DNA from: Skeletonema tropicum
Taxonomy: Eukaryota > Bacillariophyta > Thalassiosirophyceae > Thalassiosirales > Thalassiosiraceae
Direction of reading: 5' to 3'
Assembly: GCA_037178625.1 (NCBI GenBank)
Contig: CM074149.1
Span: 248,001 to 312,000, forward strand
Length of the DNA: 64,000 bases
Below the pieces are notes generated by a model, which saw nothing but the letters and a program-made list of their open reading frames with translations, made no database searches and had not been told where the DNA came from. This document shows positions 9,526 to 19,461 of the stretch, piece after piece. A program made the position numbers and the translations under genes. The number at the start of each line of letters is the position of its first letter. Positions within the stretch are counted from its first letter, which is position 1.

Positions 9526-9752
9526 TGTCCAATCTAGCTAACAATTGAGCTTATTATTGATCAATAGATGTAACGAATAGAATTATTATGACTTAAAATA
9601 TAAAGGAAACGATCAACGTTTTTGGGTTCGGTTCAACTTGTGCTTTCATTGGCGATGGCCGCGAGAAAGCATTCCGAAACATATTGAGAAACGAGAAACC
9701 AGATAACATAAATATGAATTTGATTGATGTCCGACACTACGTAGGTGTGACA
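9526..9752 (-). repeat. 5' LTR of the gypsy element
   Basis: A 227-bp repeat identical by eye to 3879-4105, followed by the target duplication ACTGG (9753-9757). On the minus strand the sequence just inside the LTR is CAGTATTAATACTCC, which does not fit the usual TGG-initial tRNA primer-binding site. Confidence 0.93.
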
Positions 9753-9758
9753 ACTGGA

Positions 9759-9995
9759 CTATTCGATCGCGACTGTATCGATCATCTTGGAGACAATTGA
9801 CAGTGGGGGATCGCATCTTGCTACAGCATGAAGTAGAGTCATACCGTGGAACTCTTCACATCTAGCGATGTCCTCGCATAGAGTTCGGAAGATTGTGGGG
9901 CTAGAAAGAGCAAGTTTCTCAAAGCTCTGCCAATCTTTCGACTCGATGATGCTAAGGAGAAGTACTATCGATTTCATTGCTATGGAGCTGGTCAT
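9759..9995 (-). pseudogene. Ankyrin gene, 5' part, disrupted
   Basis: The 78-residue frame opens MTSSIAMKSIVLLLSIIESKDW and matches ankyrin A through GMTLLHAVAR and SKMID. It then jumps to a sequence equivalent to codons near 207 of ankyrin A (GATACAGTCGCGATCGAATA), losing about 370 bp, and hits TAG at 9761-9759. The gypsy element inserted six bases further on, and the 3' end continues at 3878. So an internal deletion with frameshift and an insertion both affect this copy. Bases 9996-10334 are its 5' flank, without other recognisable features. Confidence 0.85.
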
Positions 9996-10334
9996 GTTGT
10001 TGTTATCGTTGATTGATGTACTCAGTTATTGTGTGCTGCTTGGAGTATTCTGTTTGTTTTATGAAGGGTTGGAATGCTCTAGGTATTGTATGTATCTACT
10101 ATTGGAAGTAAATAATCTATCTATCTATGTATTGATGCATGAGTCTGTGTAAAAGTACCATAAAAGCCATGGGCCGGTCGGTAAGGCCATTTGCTTTCGA
10201 GTGCGAAGCAAAAGTGAGAGAAAAAAGGGGATAGAATGCACAAAGGAATGAAAATGCCAAAGGAACTGCTCTCCGCCCTAAGGGTAGATTGAAGAGCTAC
10301 TCTTATCAGATTTGAATTAGAGAACTTACAAATA

Positions 10335-10514
10335 CAGTGTGTCTACAGAAATTGCCCGCGGGTGTGTCAGCTCATGGGGGCGGGCAAATATCGTGGACGG
10401 GCAATTACTGAAACGGCATTTGTTAGTGTCCGGGATTCTCGTGTGCGGATTTCTGAGCGGGCAAATACTGTGGACGGGCATATCCTAAGGCGGGCAATTT
10501 CTGTAGACACACTG
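10335..10514. mobile_element. Tc1/mariner-type MITE (180 bp)
   Basis: Perfect 25-bp terminal inverted repeats starting CAGTGTGTCTACAGAAATTG, flanked by TA on each side (10333-10334 and 10515-10516). There is no coding capacity. The interior is rich in GGGCAAATA..GTGGACGGGCA repeats that echo the ends. A TA target and CAGT start fit Tc1/mariner-derived non-autonomous elements. Confidence 0.75.
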
Positions 10515-10738
10515 TAATACATACTTTCAGCTCAGCAGCAATTGGGTCGTAAAAAAGGGAAGGCGGTGAAAAAATGAAAATTGACAAGAACTGATTCTGA
10601 GACTTTTACTTACCATCGATTAGAGCTAAATAGTGGACTATTTAGTACTTCCAGTCTCTTGTTCAGTCGCTCTGAGCAGCAGCAAAAGAGGGGCTTCAAG
10701 GCCTTCTCATATTTACTGAATCTGGACGGCATCTGGAC

Positions 10739-10952
10739 TAGGCGTATCGGGATAGTGGGCGCGTGGGCGTGCCCACAAGAGGGACTGGTTTGACAGGAGG
10801 CTTGACGAGAGATTTTGGGTGATTTTGTAACGATATTCGGGGATTTTGCCCGCATTTTAGCTCGTTTTCAACTGATTTTTTGCAGTTGTGGGCCCCACGT
10901 GGGCACCGCCCACAAGAGGGTATGAAAAGCGCCCACTATCCCGATACGCCTA
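10739..10952. mobile_element. MITE with 8-bp TSD (214 bp)
   Basis: Perfect 24-bp terminal inverted repeats starting TAGGCGTATCGGGATAGTGG, flanked by the 8-bp direct duplication ATCTGGAC (10731-10738 and 10953-10960). There is no ORF. Subterminal GCCCACAAGAGGG occurs twice. An 8-bp target duplication suggests the hAT superfamily, although the first five bases do not exactly fit the usual hAT end. Confidence 0.8.
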
Positions 10953-11039
10953 ATCTGGACCGAGAAAAAAGATGATATGCTGGAACTGAAGATGAAAAGA
11001 GAAAAATAGATTATTCTAAATATCACACATATTCTAACT

Positions 11040-11543
11040 ACCAGAACTGATTCACGCGATGCTGTTATTGCTTGACATTGAATCCGTTCGATCATACTGA
11101 TGATGTCTTCGTCGATGATCAAGCTCGGATGAGCCTCGACCTGGAATGAAATTCTTGTTTGGTGAATGCCTCCGTCTTGAACCCGGATAGGGATAGGATA
11201 TGCCGTCCCCCTTCCTGCGCTTCGCGTTACAGGTCCTGGGGGTGTCATGAAACTGCCGTCAAGTTGTTGCGGACAATGCATGTGCCTGTGGAAGGCGCGG
11301 CGGATCTAACTGTTGCTGCGCCGAAACGGCAACTGATTATTAGAAGTGGCCAGCAACTGATTTTGCTGCAGCATCATTCTGCGTTGTAGTTGATTAGTTT
11401 GTTGTTGCTGGGACTGGGGCGCGTTGGATATCCCTAAGCTAGGATTTGGTTGGCGTTGTAAATGGCTCAGCACGTTATTTTTTGAGCAAAAGTGCACTTG
11501 ATGATCTGGAAGATTCGATTGCTGCTGCAGATTCAGTAAGAGA
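11040..11543 (-). pseudogene. DUF6824 gene, frame-broken C-terminal part
   Basis: The Gln-rich coding sequence of the gene below continues here in other frames. A G5 run near 11568-11572 shifts the frame (LLEG then RQPQSATNLLLNLQQQ), a stop follows at 11308-11306, and the last recognisable segment is GGIHQTRISFQVEAHPSLII (about 11100-11160). That last motif resembles TRISFELHPSLLLED in family Y. Decay or base-calling errors are both possible. Confidence 0.45.
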
Positions 11544-11828
11544 TTAGTAGCTGACTGAGGTTGACGCCCCCTCAAGCAAGAATGGGGCAGATGTGGAGAT
11601 TGACATAGGAAGTGACGCAGACGGGACCACATTCTGCTGATTCAAGAGTTGCTGGAGGAGGAGAAGTTGATTTGGTTGCTGTCGTTGCTGTTGCTGTGCC
11701 TGATTCAGCAGATGATGAGTCATCCCAACATTCAAAGCAGGTTGAAGTGCAGTTTGTGGCTGCAGTAACTGTCCCAAAGGATTATTCGGGGGAACCAACA
11801 TGTGCTGAAGCTGAAGCCAAGAGCTTTG

Positions 11829-11859
<31 letters not shown>

Positions 11860-12545
11860 GTCTGGAGAAGTAGCTGGATCAATCCATTCTGATCTGCATC
11901 TGCACTTTCATTGCTGGAAGTATTGTCTGCAGATGTTGGGAGGGTGGCAACTGTGCTACTAGTGCTAGATTGATGCAATTGCTGTAGAAGATGAAGTTGC
12001 TGCTGCAGATTGGAATTTCCAGGCACACGAAACAGATCAGTTGCAGATCGTGTCTGATGAACCGATCGATCAACGCTCTGCTGCTGCTGCTGCTGCTGAG
12101 ATCTTTGACGGGAACGCCGCAGTTCTTCTCTCCTCCGTTTCAATTCCTCCTTTCCTCTACTGGTATACGCCATCGCTTGCACTACCCTATCGGCTGCTTC
12201 TCTGTTCGACAGCTCCTTCCATTGACCAGTTTCAGAACACCTTTTGAGAAATCTACCGGGGGGATCCTTCGAATAGACGGCTTCAATGATGGCCTTGGAA
12301 ATGTCCATCTTTTGCTTCTTGTCAGCCCTTTTATAGGCATACTAACAGTGGAATGTGGAGGTTATAGAGAATAACTCAGCTATCATTTCTCATACGTTCG
12401 GCAATTGGGCGAAAGAAAAATAATGGAAACATACAAAATATCCTACCTTCTGCTTGTCAATCATCTTCCGAAATTGCTCATTGCCGGGATGTTGATTGTA
12501 CCAAGCTCCACGGCCTGACAGAACATCGCTATCAGTTGGCGTCAT
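11544..12545 (-). CDS. DUF6824-domain protein, Gln-rich
   Basis: Two exons: 12545-12447 (MTPTDSDVLSGRGAWYNQHPGNEQFRKMIDKQK) and 12341-11544, joined in phase 0 across a 105-bp GT-AG intron. Exon 2 starts YAYKRADKKQKMDISKAI and then VYSKDPPGRFLKRC and WKELSNREAADRVVQAM. The pattern DVLSGRG...HPGN..FR...GRFL...R is that of DUF6824, a short domain common in diatom proteins and thought to be regulatory or DNA-associated, though its function is unproven. After residue about 110 the protein is poly-Gln with Ser/Leu, as in transcription-related proteins. The frame ends in ASTSVSY, but coding character continues in another frame downstream, so the true product is probably longer or the gene is broken. 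A hairpin around 12815-12836 lies in the 5' flank. Confidence 0.75.
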
Positions 12546-12942
12546 TCTTTCTTGACTCGTCAAATCGATGTTTACCTAGGCGAGTGAAGGTCGTCACATC
12601 TACTGTGGGACTCTCAATTGGATGGGGTGCCAAACTGGTTTCACTGAAAACTTGTGCCTGGACTAAGCAGCACCGTTTCACTGAAACACTTGCGACTGCG
12701 GCTCAAACTCAAAGAGCTGAGTTCCTGTTGCTTCCTGCTTAGGCATCCGATGGGGAGAGAGGTACTCCTAGTACCATATCTTTCAAGATAGGCCTCGGAT
12801 GGGCCTACTCTGACCTCCCCGTAATGGGGGGTCCCCAATCCACCTGCTTGCTTGCCTGGAATCTGGAATATATCTCTAGAAGTAAGTAAGAACCCCTCAG
12901 GCCGATCCTTACGGTTGACGTAAACTTGTTTGCAAGCGCGTT
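12546..12942. other. Intergenic between DUF6824 gene and transposase relic
   Basis: Contains the 5' flank of the DUF6824 gene and a hairpin GACCTCCCC..TGGGGGGTC at about 12815-12836. No coding sequence is supported. Confidence 0.4.
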
Positions 12943-14186
12943 TTGCGTGCACGCCGCGCTATCCTGACAAAAGATGGAATACATAGGACGACTCTCTGTA
13001 AAGCACTGATGGAATTGGATAAGATCAACAATGAAAGGTTAAGAAGAAATGAACCAAAGTTGATCTCACAGCGGAAGTTCATGGAGAATGTTGTTAAGGT
13101 AGGGAAGTCAACCTACCAACATCACAGCGGAATCCACCGTATGTACATGAGTTGGACATCTGATGAAAATGCAACGGTGCCAATGGAAGGGGCCGCCCAA
13201 AAGCTATTGACTTCGAAGAATTGACTGTGGCGGTGAAGAGCAAGATTGATGATCGTACGAGTGATAGTAGCCGATTCAAGGTGGAACACATGGAGCAACT
13301 GTTCCGTGAGAAGAAAGAGAAGGAGGCCGAAGACAACGGGCTTGAGTCTGAAACGGTGCAGTGTACTGTGTCGGAAGCTACACTGAAAACAGCCATGACT
13401 GCAGTGGCAATGAATGGTGATGAATCTGGACTTGCTATGTCCAACAAGAAGTTGGCTACGAAGACTGAGAAGCGATTTCAGGCGGAGCATTCTGTCATGG
13501 GTGCTTATGCATATGCTACTACAGTTCTATCAACACATTTGATCGAAGGGCCTCGTCCTCACTCTCTACGCAAGTTCAAACCTATGGCCCTGAGTAATGA
13601 CGCCAAAAAGACAGTTGAGTGGGTCAAAGAGGCCTTTGGTGCAGATGAAGTTCATCCTGTTGATCCTAACCTTGTTCTATCAACTGATGATACTACTGTT
13701 TTTGTATTTGAAGGCGCAACAAACAATGGTTGCATTGACAAGTGGGAGTGGAAAATATGCGACAAAACAGATTCTTCTTCCTCGGTTCATAGTGACTTTC
13801 ACTTTCAGGTTGGTGATGATGTACAAATGGCTGGTGGTCTTCGTGTCAGATTGACATTCACATTCACTGCAAGTGGTTTAGCCGCACCTCCATATGTTGC
13901 AGTTAGCGGGTTGACGGAAGAGGAGTTGTCACCGCTGCCGCTGCTTTGCGAAGACGGAATATTGGCGGAAAAAATCCCTGGGTTATGCAAGGGAGGTGAT
14001 GATTTGTTCAATGAAGGCTTTGGATGGCTGGTTTTCCTTCGTGCAGACAAGAAGAACAACAAAAAAGACCAGGACGAAGCCGTTCTTAGTATTGCGAACA
14101 AAAAGTTCATGCATTACAACGATAAGGTGCTACTCCCGTTCATTCGGTCGATTCGTGAGAAGTTGGGATGGAAGAAGGCCCTATGA
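12943..14186 (+). pseudogene. DDE-transposase-like gene, frameshifted and truncated
   Basis: Two overlapping frames make one protein. The first (12943-13224) has basic helical sequence (RKFMENVVKVGKSTYQHHSGIHR). In the region 13165-13200 the frame must change to read NGRGRPKAIDFEEL, a sequence type found before helix-turn-helix segments of transposases, and it then stays open to TGA at 14186. The second part has VLSTDDTTVFVFEG (a candidate first catalytic Asp) and ends HYNDKVLLPFIRSIREKLGW. The rest of a DDE core, with the second Asp and Glu, is missing. I recognise this as similar to large uncharacterised transposase-like diatom proteins; the family name is uncertain. Bases 12546-12942 hold no gene. 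Likely a dead relic. Confidence 0.5.
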
Positions 14187-14400
14187 CTATGAATATAGTT
14201 ATGATAATTATAATATTTAGGTTAGTGTCTTGGACGCGCCGTGTCAACAATGATAAGCTGAAGTAATTTCACAATTTTGTTTTTGTACTATCTATACCAT
14301 CACATATACACACATGTGAATATGGCTATCTGTAGGATGATTCTACTATACAATCGAAAGTGCTTGACACTATCGACCAAATCATCTTCATTCAGCTCTT

Positions 14401-14930
14401 TCAATCTTGATCAGACTTGGGTTTCCACTCTTGCAATACAATCACATTAAAATTTTTCTCATGCGACACAATGACCTCCTTTCGTCCTGTCTTGATACGC
14501 AGAATCCTTAGGTCGTCGTTTGGATCGAGATCGCGTGCTACGTTGGTAGCTCTTGTGGCAAGCTTGGTGAGCTTCTATTGATGCGGTGCATTGTGGAGTG
14601 TCACATTGAAGGATCAAGTGTAAGTGTCGGTGAGACGAGCAGTAATATTGGTAGAAGCAGGTATGCAACACTACATTCTCTGCATTATCAAAGCAAACTC
14701 ACCCTAGCCAAATCATCAGCCAGCTTCTTGGTCATATCAACTTGATGGCGAAGAACTGTTCCATCATTGTTGCAAATGACGTATCCTTCGACTCCTTCCA
14801 AGTCTTTGATTCGAACTAGACCTTCTTCAATTTCACTCTGAGAAAATGAAGAGCGGTGAGATACAATGTGGAAGGGCAGGCGACGACGACTATACGACAA
14901 ACGAAGTTAAAGATAAAGAGAGCTTACCAT
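14401..14930 (-). CDS. DYNLRB: Dynein light chain, roadblock/LC7 type
   Basis: Three exons: 14930-14928 (the ATG alone), 14837-14703 and 14574-14401, all in phase 0 with GT-AG introns of 90 and 128 bp. The 103-residue product reads SEIEEGLVRIKDLEGVEGYV, then ICNNDGTVLRHQVDMTKKLA, then ARDLDPNDDLRILRIKTGRK and EVIVSHEKNFNVIVLQ. This matches the whole roadblock/LC7 domain (usual length about 96-105), including GV.GY.V.N.DG and D.DP.NDL..LRIR. It is a non-catalytic subunit of cytoplasmic or flagellar dynein that binds the intermediate chain. A one-codon first exon is unusual but is supported by a good AUG-GTAAGC boundary. The ATG-only start and second exon fit better than longer in-frame extensions. 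Confidence 0.88.
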
Positions 14931-15753
14931 TTCTTGGATTGAGAGATAGAGGTGCAAACTAAGTACGATAACGAGTCAGAGTCAGATCACAAAATGAAAG
15001 AATTTTTTAAATACGCTTGATGAAAAAAATGATCATAATAATTTTAAAAATGCATTGGCGACTTGCATGAAATAATGATCTGATCGAGATCAATCCCTAA
15101 GCCTTTCTCGTGCTACATCCAACCAGACAGCAGCCGTGATCATAGCCCTTTTCTCGATAATCAAATAGACGGACGTAATGTACCTAATTCCTACGCATGT
15201 GAGATGGCCCTTTCTCACACAAATCTCGACTAAAAGAGGAAGGAAGAGGGGTGTCCGGAGTCCGGACTATCCTCAAGTGAAAGATCATGCTCAATGTCAT
15301 TGCATCCCATCGTGTTCATCTCCTCATCAGTGCTTGATGGTACCCCTCCCAAGTGCAATCTCAAGGGCGAAGGCAAAGGCAAAGACCGATCGATAGAACA
15401 AGGACGGTGAATGGTTCGAGAGGTAAGTAGAGGGGGAAAGAAGAAGTGAAGTCCAAGAAGGGGAGGATGAAACAGGCGAAGCAGCACGAAAATCAAAAAA
15501 CGTCTTCGTAGAAGCAGCCACCGAAGAAGGTGTGATGTGCTTGTCGTGGAGAAAGTCTAGAGCAGAGAGTAATGATTAATCAATAATGTTCTATTAACAT
15601 CGGTATTGCGCACTACAATTAGAATCTGTACAGCAAAAGTTTCTTGCCCTTTCATAGTGTGACCACGTCCGAAAGCAAGGTTCAGTCGAGTTCTGTGTTT
15701 TGTTAGTAGTTCGTTGGCAGAAAATTACCCAGCTCTGATTTTTTTCAGCTCCA
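14931..15753. other. Intergenic, no recognised gene
   Basis: Between the roadblock gene and the kinase. Several short open frames occur (for example minus strand 15327-15521, starting MAASTKTFFDFRAASP) but none shows family similarity, consistent splice structure or a second copy. It may hold UTRs of both neighbours or a small unrecognised gene. Confidence 0.4.
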
Positions 15754-17510
15754 TCAAATACCACGAATGTACACAGACTGAGCAGCACGGCTCTTCTGCA
15801 TATTCATTCTACGCATAGACCCACCAAAAGCTGTAAGTTTTCGAGCAGATGCTCCCATTGCAGAACTCTTTAAGCCGCCATCGCGACCAGTGTCTGCCGC
15901 ATTCCTTGCATCGGTGGCAGCTTGGTTATCAAAGGCTTTTAAGAGAGTGTACTCGTAGTTGTAAGATTTGTACTTGTCAACATCCTTTTGCTTATCGATG
16001 GCAGCAATGCTATATGTCGATATCGTAAAGAAGAAGACAAACCAAAAAGTAAGCAACAACATTGCAGGCAAAACAAATAGTGATGACAAAACAATGCAGA
16101 ATACAACATGATATCATAGAATCTCTTACCAATCCTTCTTTCCCATACTTTCAAGAATCTGGATCAAATCATCGACCTTTATCACACCCAGCTTGGCATC
16201 CAAACTATCATCCTTCTCCAAGTGTGCATCCACATTGGCCAAGAGCGCCTTGATATCCGCACGATTCAACAGGGTGGCCAAAATCGTTGTCAGGGCACGT
16301 GCAAACTTGGTAAATCCAAATGCCAATGCCGCCTTTTCTCCTGTCCCTGCAAGGACAATAGACGCAGTCCTTTTCAAAGATGCACGTTTGTTGGTGGTAC
16401 TACTCTTACGCTTCGGCATCTTTGTCGTAGCAACATCACCATGCTCTTGACCGTGCTCTTGACCATGCTCTTGATGGAACAAGACAAAATCATCCTCCTC
16501 CAACATTTCACCAGCACTCTTTCGTCCCTTATACCGATACATCAACAACTTGTCCAACATGTCAAAGTACGTCTCTGGCATACTCTCGGGCATACCTGGC
16601 AAACTCCTCAAATCTCGTTTCGACTTGTGCAACAAATTAAACGCCGCTTGAAGCTGTTCCGCCGGATATCCTGCCACCAATACGTACAGTACCACGCCGA
16701 CACTGAAGACGTCTGTTTTGGTGGTGTATGATTTTTGGAAAACTTCAGGAGAGATGTAGAATGGAGTGCCGCTGAAGGTTTGATGGGTGAGGCCTGGGGT
16801 GTTGTCCATTGTGGCGCAGCCAAAGTCGATGAGGCGTAGTTCGGCATTCTTGGAGTTGGATTTGAACACTTTTGTATATTATGTTGTAGAGATGGTATAT
16901 TTGAGAGATGATGATAGAATTTATGATGTGTTGAGCCACAAGAAGGATGAGCAAGCAGACAGATGACATAATATATCATATACAATGCAAAAGATATACA
17001 AAGTATCTTCTACTCACTAATATTCTCCGGCTTGATATCTCTATGCAATATATTATGCCGATCACAATGATCCACTGCACTCAACAACTGAAACGCCATC
17101 CTCGATACGTCCTCCGTCCTCAGCCCCTCCTCACTAAAATTATTCGCTGTATATTCCAACATTTCACCCCCTGAACATATTTCCGTCACGACATACACCT
17201 TCGAGGGTGATTCGTATGTGGACTCCAGTAGTAGATTGTACGACTGGCCATTGAGTACCTTTAAGATATCAATTTCCATCTTGAGTAAATCCGCATGCAT
17301 GGGAGGATACAACGTGTTATCCTTGAACGTGAATCCCTTATTGAGAATCTTGGAGGCCAATTGAACATTGGATGATTTGTCCGTGACCAATTTGACAATA
17401 CCGAATTCACCCTGGCCAAGTGTTTTGGAGTCGGTGAAGCGTTCTTTGTATTCGGCTTCGGTGCCGGAGTTGGTTGCGTAGGGTTCTGTTTTGGAGGTGG
17501 CGCAGCCCAT
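15754..17510 (-). CDS. CAMK/CDPK-like Ser/Thr kinase, N-myristoylated
   Basis: Three exons (17510-17018, 16868-16130, 16009-15754) with GT-AG introns of 149 and 120 bp give 495 residues. The start MGCATSK fits N-myristoylation at Gly2 and palmitoylation at Cys3, so membrane anchoring is likely; the upstream in-frame ATG at 17702 would hide it. Kinase domain: Gly loop LGQGEFGIVKL (about 31-41), Lys in LASKILNK, EICSGGEML hinge, HNILHRDIKPENI, DFG in LIDFGCA, YISPEVF for the APE motif, then DVFSVGVVLYVLVAGYP. After a basic Ser/Lys linker (EHGQ repeats, then KRKSSTTNKRASLKRT) the C-terminus resembles the EF-hand part of CDPKs, but the loop LDAKLGVIKVDD keeps only Gly6, Ile8 and Asp12, so calcium binding is doubtful. 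The tail SSAMGASARKLTAFGGSMRR recurs as fragments at 18548-18660 and 19795-19860. Confidence 0.88.
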
Positions 17511-17708
17511 TTTGATTGGTTGGTTTGATGATATGAGTCTACTTATGAATTTGCCCTTCTTCCTCGCGGCTCGCGGCCGGCTGTTTTTGTTGTTTGTTGG
17601 GAACGTTTTTTGATTGAATTTGCGCTTTTTGGTAGTGTCACTGCACTTTCGCCTTCTCCTTCTCCTTCCGGAAGTTGCAGGCCGAGCGATGTCCGCTGCC
17701 AAAGTTTA

Positions 17709-17800
17709 GGAAGAGATTCAAGATAGTAGACTTCGAAGACACGTGCTTCTTTTCTGTTAAGCGCAGAAGCACTGACGAGGTCGGAGATGATAAGAAGTGA
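17709..17800 (+). pseudogene. Family X gene, 3' fragment
   Basis: Ninety-two bases matching the last 30 codons of X2 (compare 19371-19461), from GAAGAGATTCAAG to the terminal TGA, with in-frame substitutions. It starts abruptly about 200 bp upstream of the kinase start codon. The following 17801-18090 also matches X2's 3' flank, so the whole stretch is one truncated duplicate. Confidence 0.75.
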
Positions 17801-18090
17801 AAACTCTTAGCTTACACACTTCCGTGTGTAAAAGAGCGGGCAATCTGATGATGATTCTTACCCCTTTTGTGTCCGTACTTCTTAGTTATTATAGACTAAG
17901 CAGATGATTGCTAATACTGAGATGCGGATGCGTTGATACTCCGATAGAGAATAGATGCATGCTCAGATAGCTTCGATGTATTAGGTGCTCAGATGGTTCC
18001 GATCACGTCACTGCAATAGTTGTGTAGAAGCGAAGCCCAGCCTTCGGGCAAGTTCCTCGTGATGACAATTCATATCTCCTTGGAAGCATG
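17801..18090 (+). repeat. Duplicated 3' flank of family X
   Basis: Shares GAGATGCGGATGCGTTGATA, CTCCGATAGAGAATAGATGC and AGAAGCGAAGCCCAGCCTTC with 19590-19795, with small indels. The remaining stretch 18091-18540 shows no gene. Confidence 0.7.
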
Positions 18091-18544
18091 CACACGATCA
18101 ATAGCCGACGGAAAGACTCTATCATAAGCCCTGTAAGTACCTATGAGGATCGAGGTTGCCCGCGGAATGTGGTTGTCTAATATATGAACCAGTTCAAGTT
18201 CAAGAGCTTTGCCGCTGCCGAATGATATGACCAAGAAGTAAAAGATTGGTAGATGAAAATGTGGCGAGGCCAGAAAATGGCTATCACGCGAGAGCAGATG
18301 AGTGGGAGAGCCGATGATGTGATGTTGCTTGAACCAGTCCTGAGAAGTGGGCGGCGGCAGATGATTCTTGAAAAGGTAATAGGTAGACCGAAAGAAGGCG
18401 TTGACTCAAAATCCTCTAGCCCGAAAGCCATCATAGCGATTGATAGATCAATGGAGAGTGGAGAGGAACGGGGCATAGTGAGATCGACGTCACATGGAAG
18501 CATCACATTCATACATGTGATACATCATGATAGGTTGCATAGAG

Positions 18545-18660
18545 CCAAATCTTCGCTAACAAAGAGTTCTGCGATGGGATTATTTGCTCGAAAACTTGCA
18601 GCTTTTGGTGGATCCAAATGCGTAAATTGAATACGAAGAAGAGCCATGCTCGGATAAGTA
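18545..18660 (+). pseudogene. Kinase-tail fragment 1
   Basis: Encodes KSSAMGLFARKLAAFGGS, then by a one-base frame change MRKLNTKKSHAR. This is clearly related to the C-terminal tail of the kinase at 15754 (KSSAMGASARKLTAFGGSMR). No kinase domain accompanies it. Bases 18661-19038 contain no other gene. Confidence 0.6.
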
Positions 18661-19038
18661 AAATAATTCTGAGAAGAGTATTTCTTCGAGTGGAGTTGTT
18701 ACAATTTTGTGATGGAGTTGGTTATCTTTGTTTTCGGACGGATGTATCTACCTACTTCTCTCTTGCTTAGCTTCGTCATCTCAGTCATCGTCAAAATTAC
18801 TTCAGGTTGGCTAAATGGCAAAAAGGTTGCACGATAAGTAAGTCAGTAAGTAGGAATTACTACATATCATGGAGGCAACTTCAACTCATGTCCCAGATTC
18901 AACTTGAATTTATATCATAACTGCATGCATTCTCCAAGTACCACAGCACGCTACAGCACGGCAACAATGTCTATGCTCTAGAGGTAGAACCATCACACAG
19001 CAAAGGTAGTACTAACACTATCACCCTCAGCACCCCAT

Positions 19039-19461
19039 ATGAAAGCGATGAACGCAAACTCAGGTAACAACAATCAGCAAATCAAGTTTCTCTTTGCCCG
19101 TCTTAGGGAGCAACTTGAGCAACAAAGACTAAGCCGCGAGAAGAGCATGGCAGAATCGGGCACTGAATCAAAAGAAGGCGAGGATAGTCATTGTCCCATC
19201 AAGAATAAGGATTATTCATCCAAATCCTCGAATTCGAACTCACGTGGCAGCACAGTTACCGCTGCATCCGACGTTCCAAAGGCGCCTGCGCTAGGGAAGC
19301 AAAAGGCGAGGCAGGAGGGTTTGTCAAGAAATTTCCTCTATTTCGAACAGCCCAGGATTGCCACAGAGGAAGAGATTCAAGCTATAGTAGACTTCGCAGA
19401 CACGTGCTTCCTTTCTGTTAAGCGCAAAAGCACTGGCGAGGTCGGAGATGATAAGGAGTGA
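19039..19461 (+). CDS. Family X protein X2, short form
   Basis: 140 residues, function unknown. The N-terminus NSGNNNQQIKFLFARLREQL and the C-terminus PRIATEEEIQAIVDFADTCF match X1 and X3, as does ALGKQKARQEGLSR. The central coiled-coil segment and the proline-containing linker of the long forms are absent, so X2 looks like an internal-deletion form or an older lineage. The frame is intact from ATG 19039 to TGA. Its upstream region has only a short echo of the shared module (AACTGCATGCATTCTC near 18920). Its 3' flank is shared with the fragment at 17709-18090. Confidence 0.65.
   Translation: MKAMNANSGNNNQQIKFLFARLREQLEQQRLSREKSMAESGTESKEGEDSHCPIKNKDYSSKSSNSNSRGSTVTAASDVPKAPALGKQKARQEGLSRNFLYFEQPRIATEEEIQAIVDFADTCFLSVKRKSTGEVGDDKE

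Larger units (their letters stand above)
3879..9752 (-). mobile_element. Ty3/gypsy LTR retrotransposon, apparently intact
   Basis: A 5,874-bp element with genes on the minus strand. Both 227-bp LTRs (3879-4105 and 9526-9752) begin TGTC and end GACA and appear identical. Target-site duplication ACTGG is at 3874-3878 and 9753-9757. A polypurine tract (minus strand AGGAGGGGTAGAA, 4106-4118) abuts the 3' LTR. Domain order gag, protease, RT, RNase H, integrase is that of Ty3/gypsy. No chromodomain or envelope ORF is visible. The site next to the 5' LTR does not start TGG as a tRNA-primed site would; instead the palindrome AGTATTAATACT lies there. Identical LTRs and open frames indicate a recent insertion, possibly an active copy. 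Confidence 0.95.

Noticed and set aside
11612..12374. Plus-strand ORFs opposite the DUF6824 gene
   Set aside because: Complement of poly-Gln coding sequence produces Ala/Val/Leu-rich frames; the minus strand carries the recognisable domain and splice sites.
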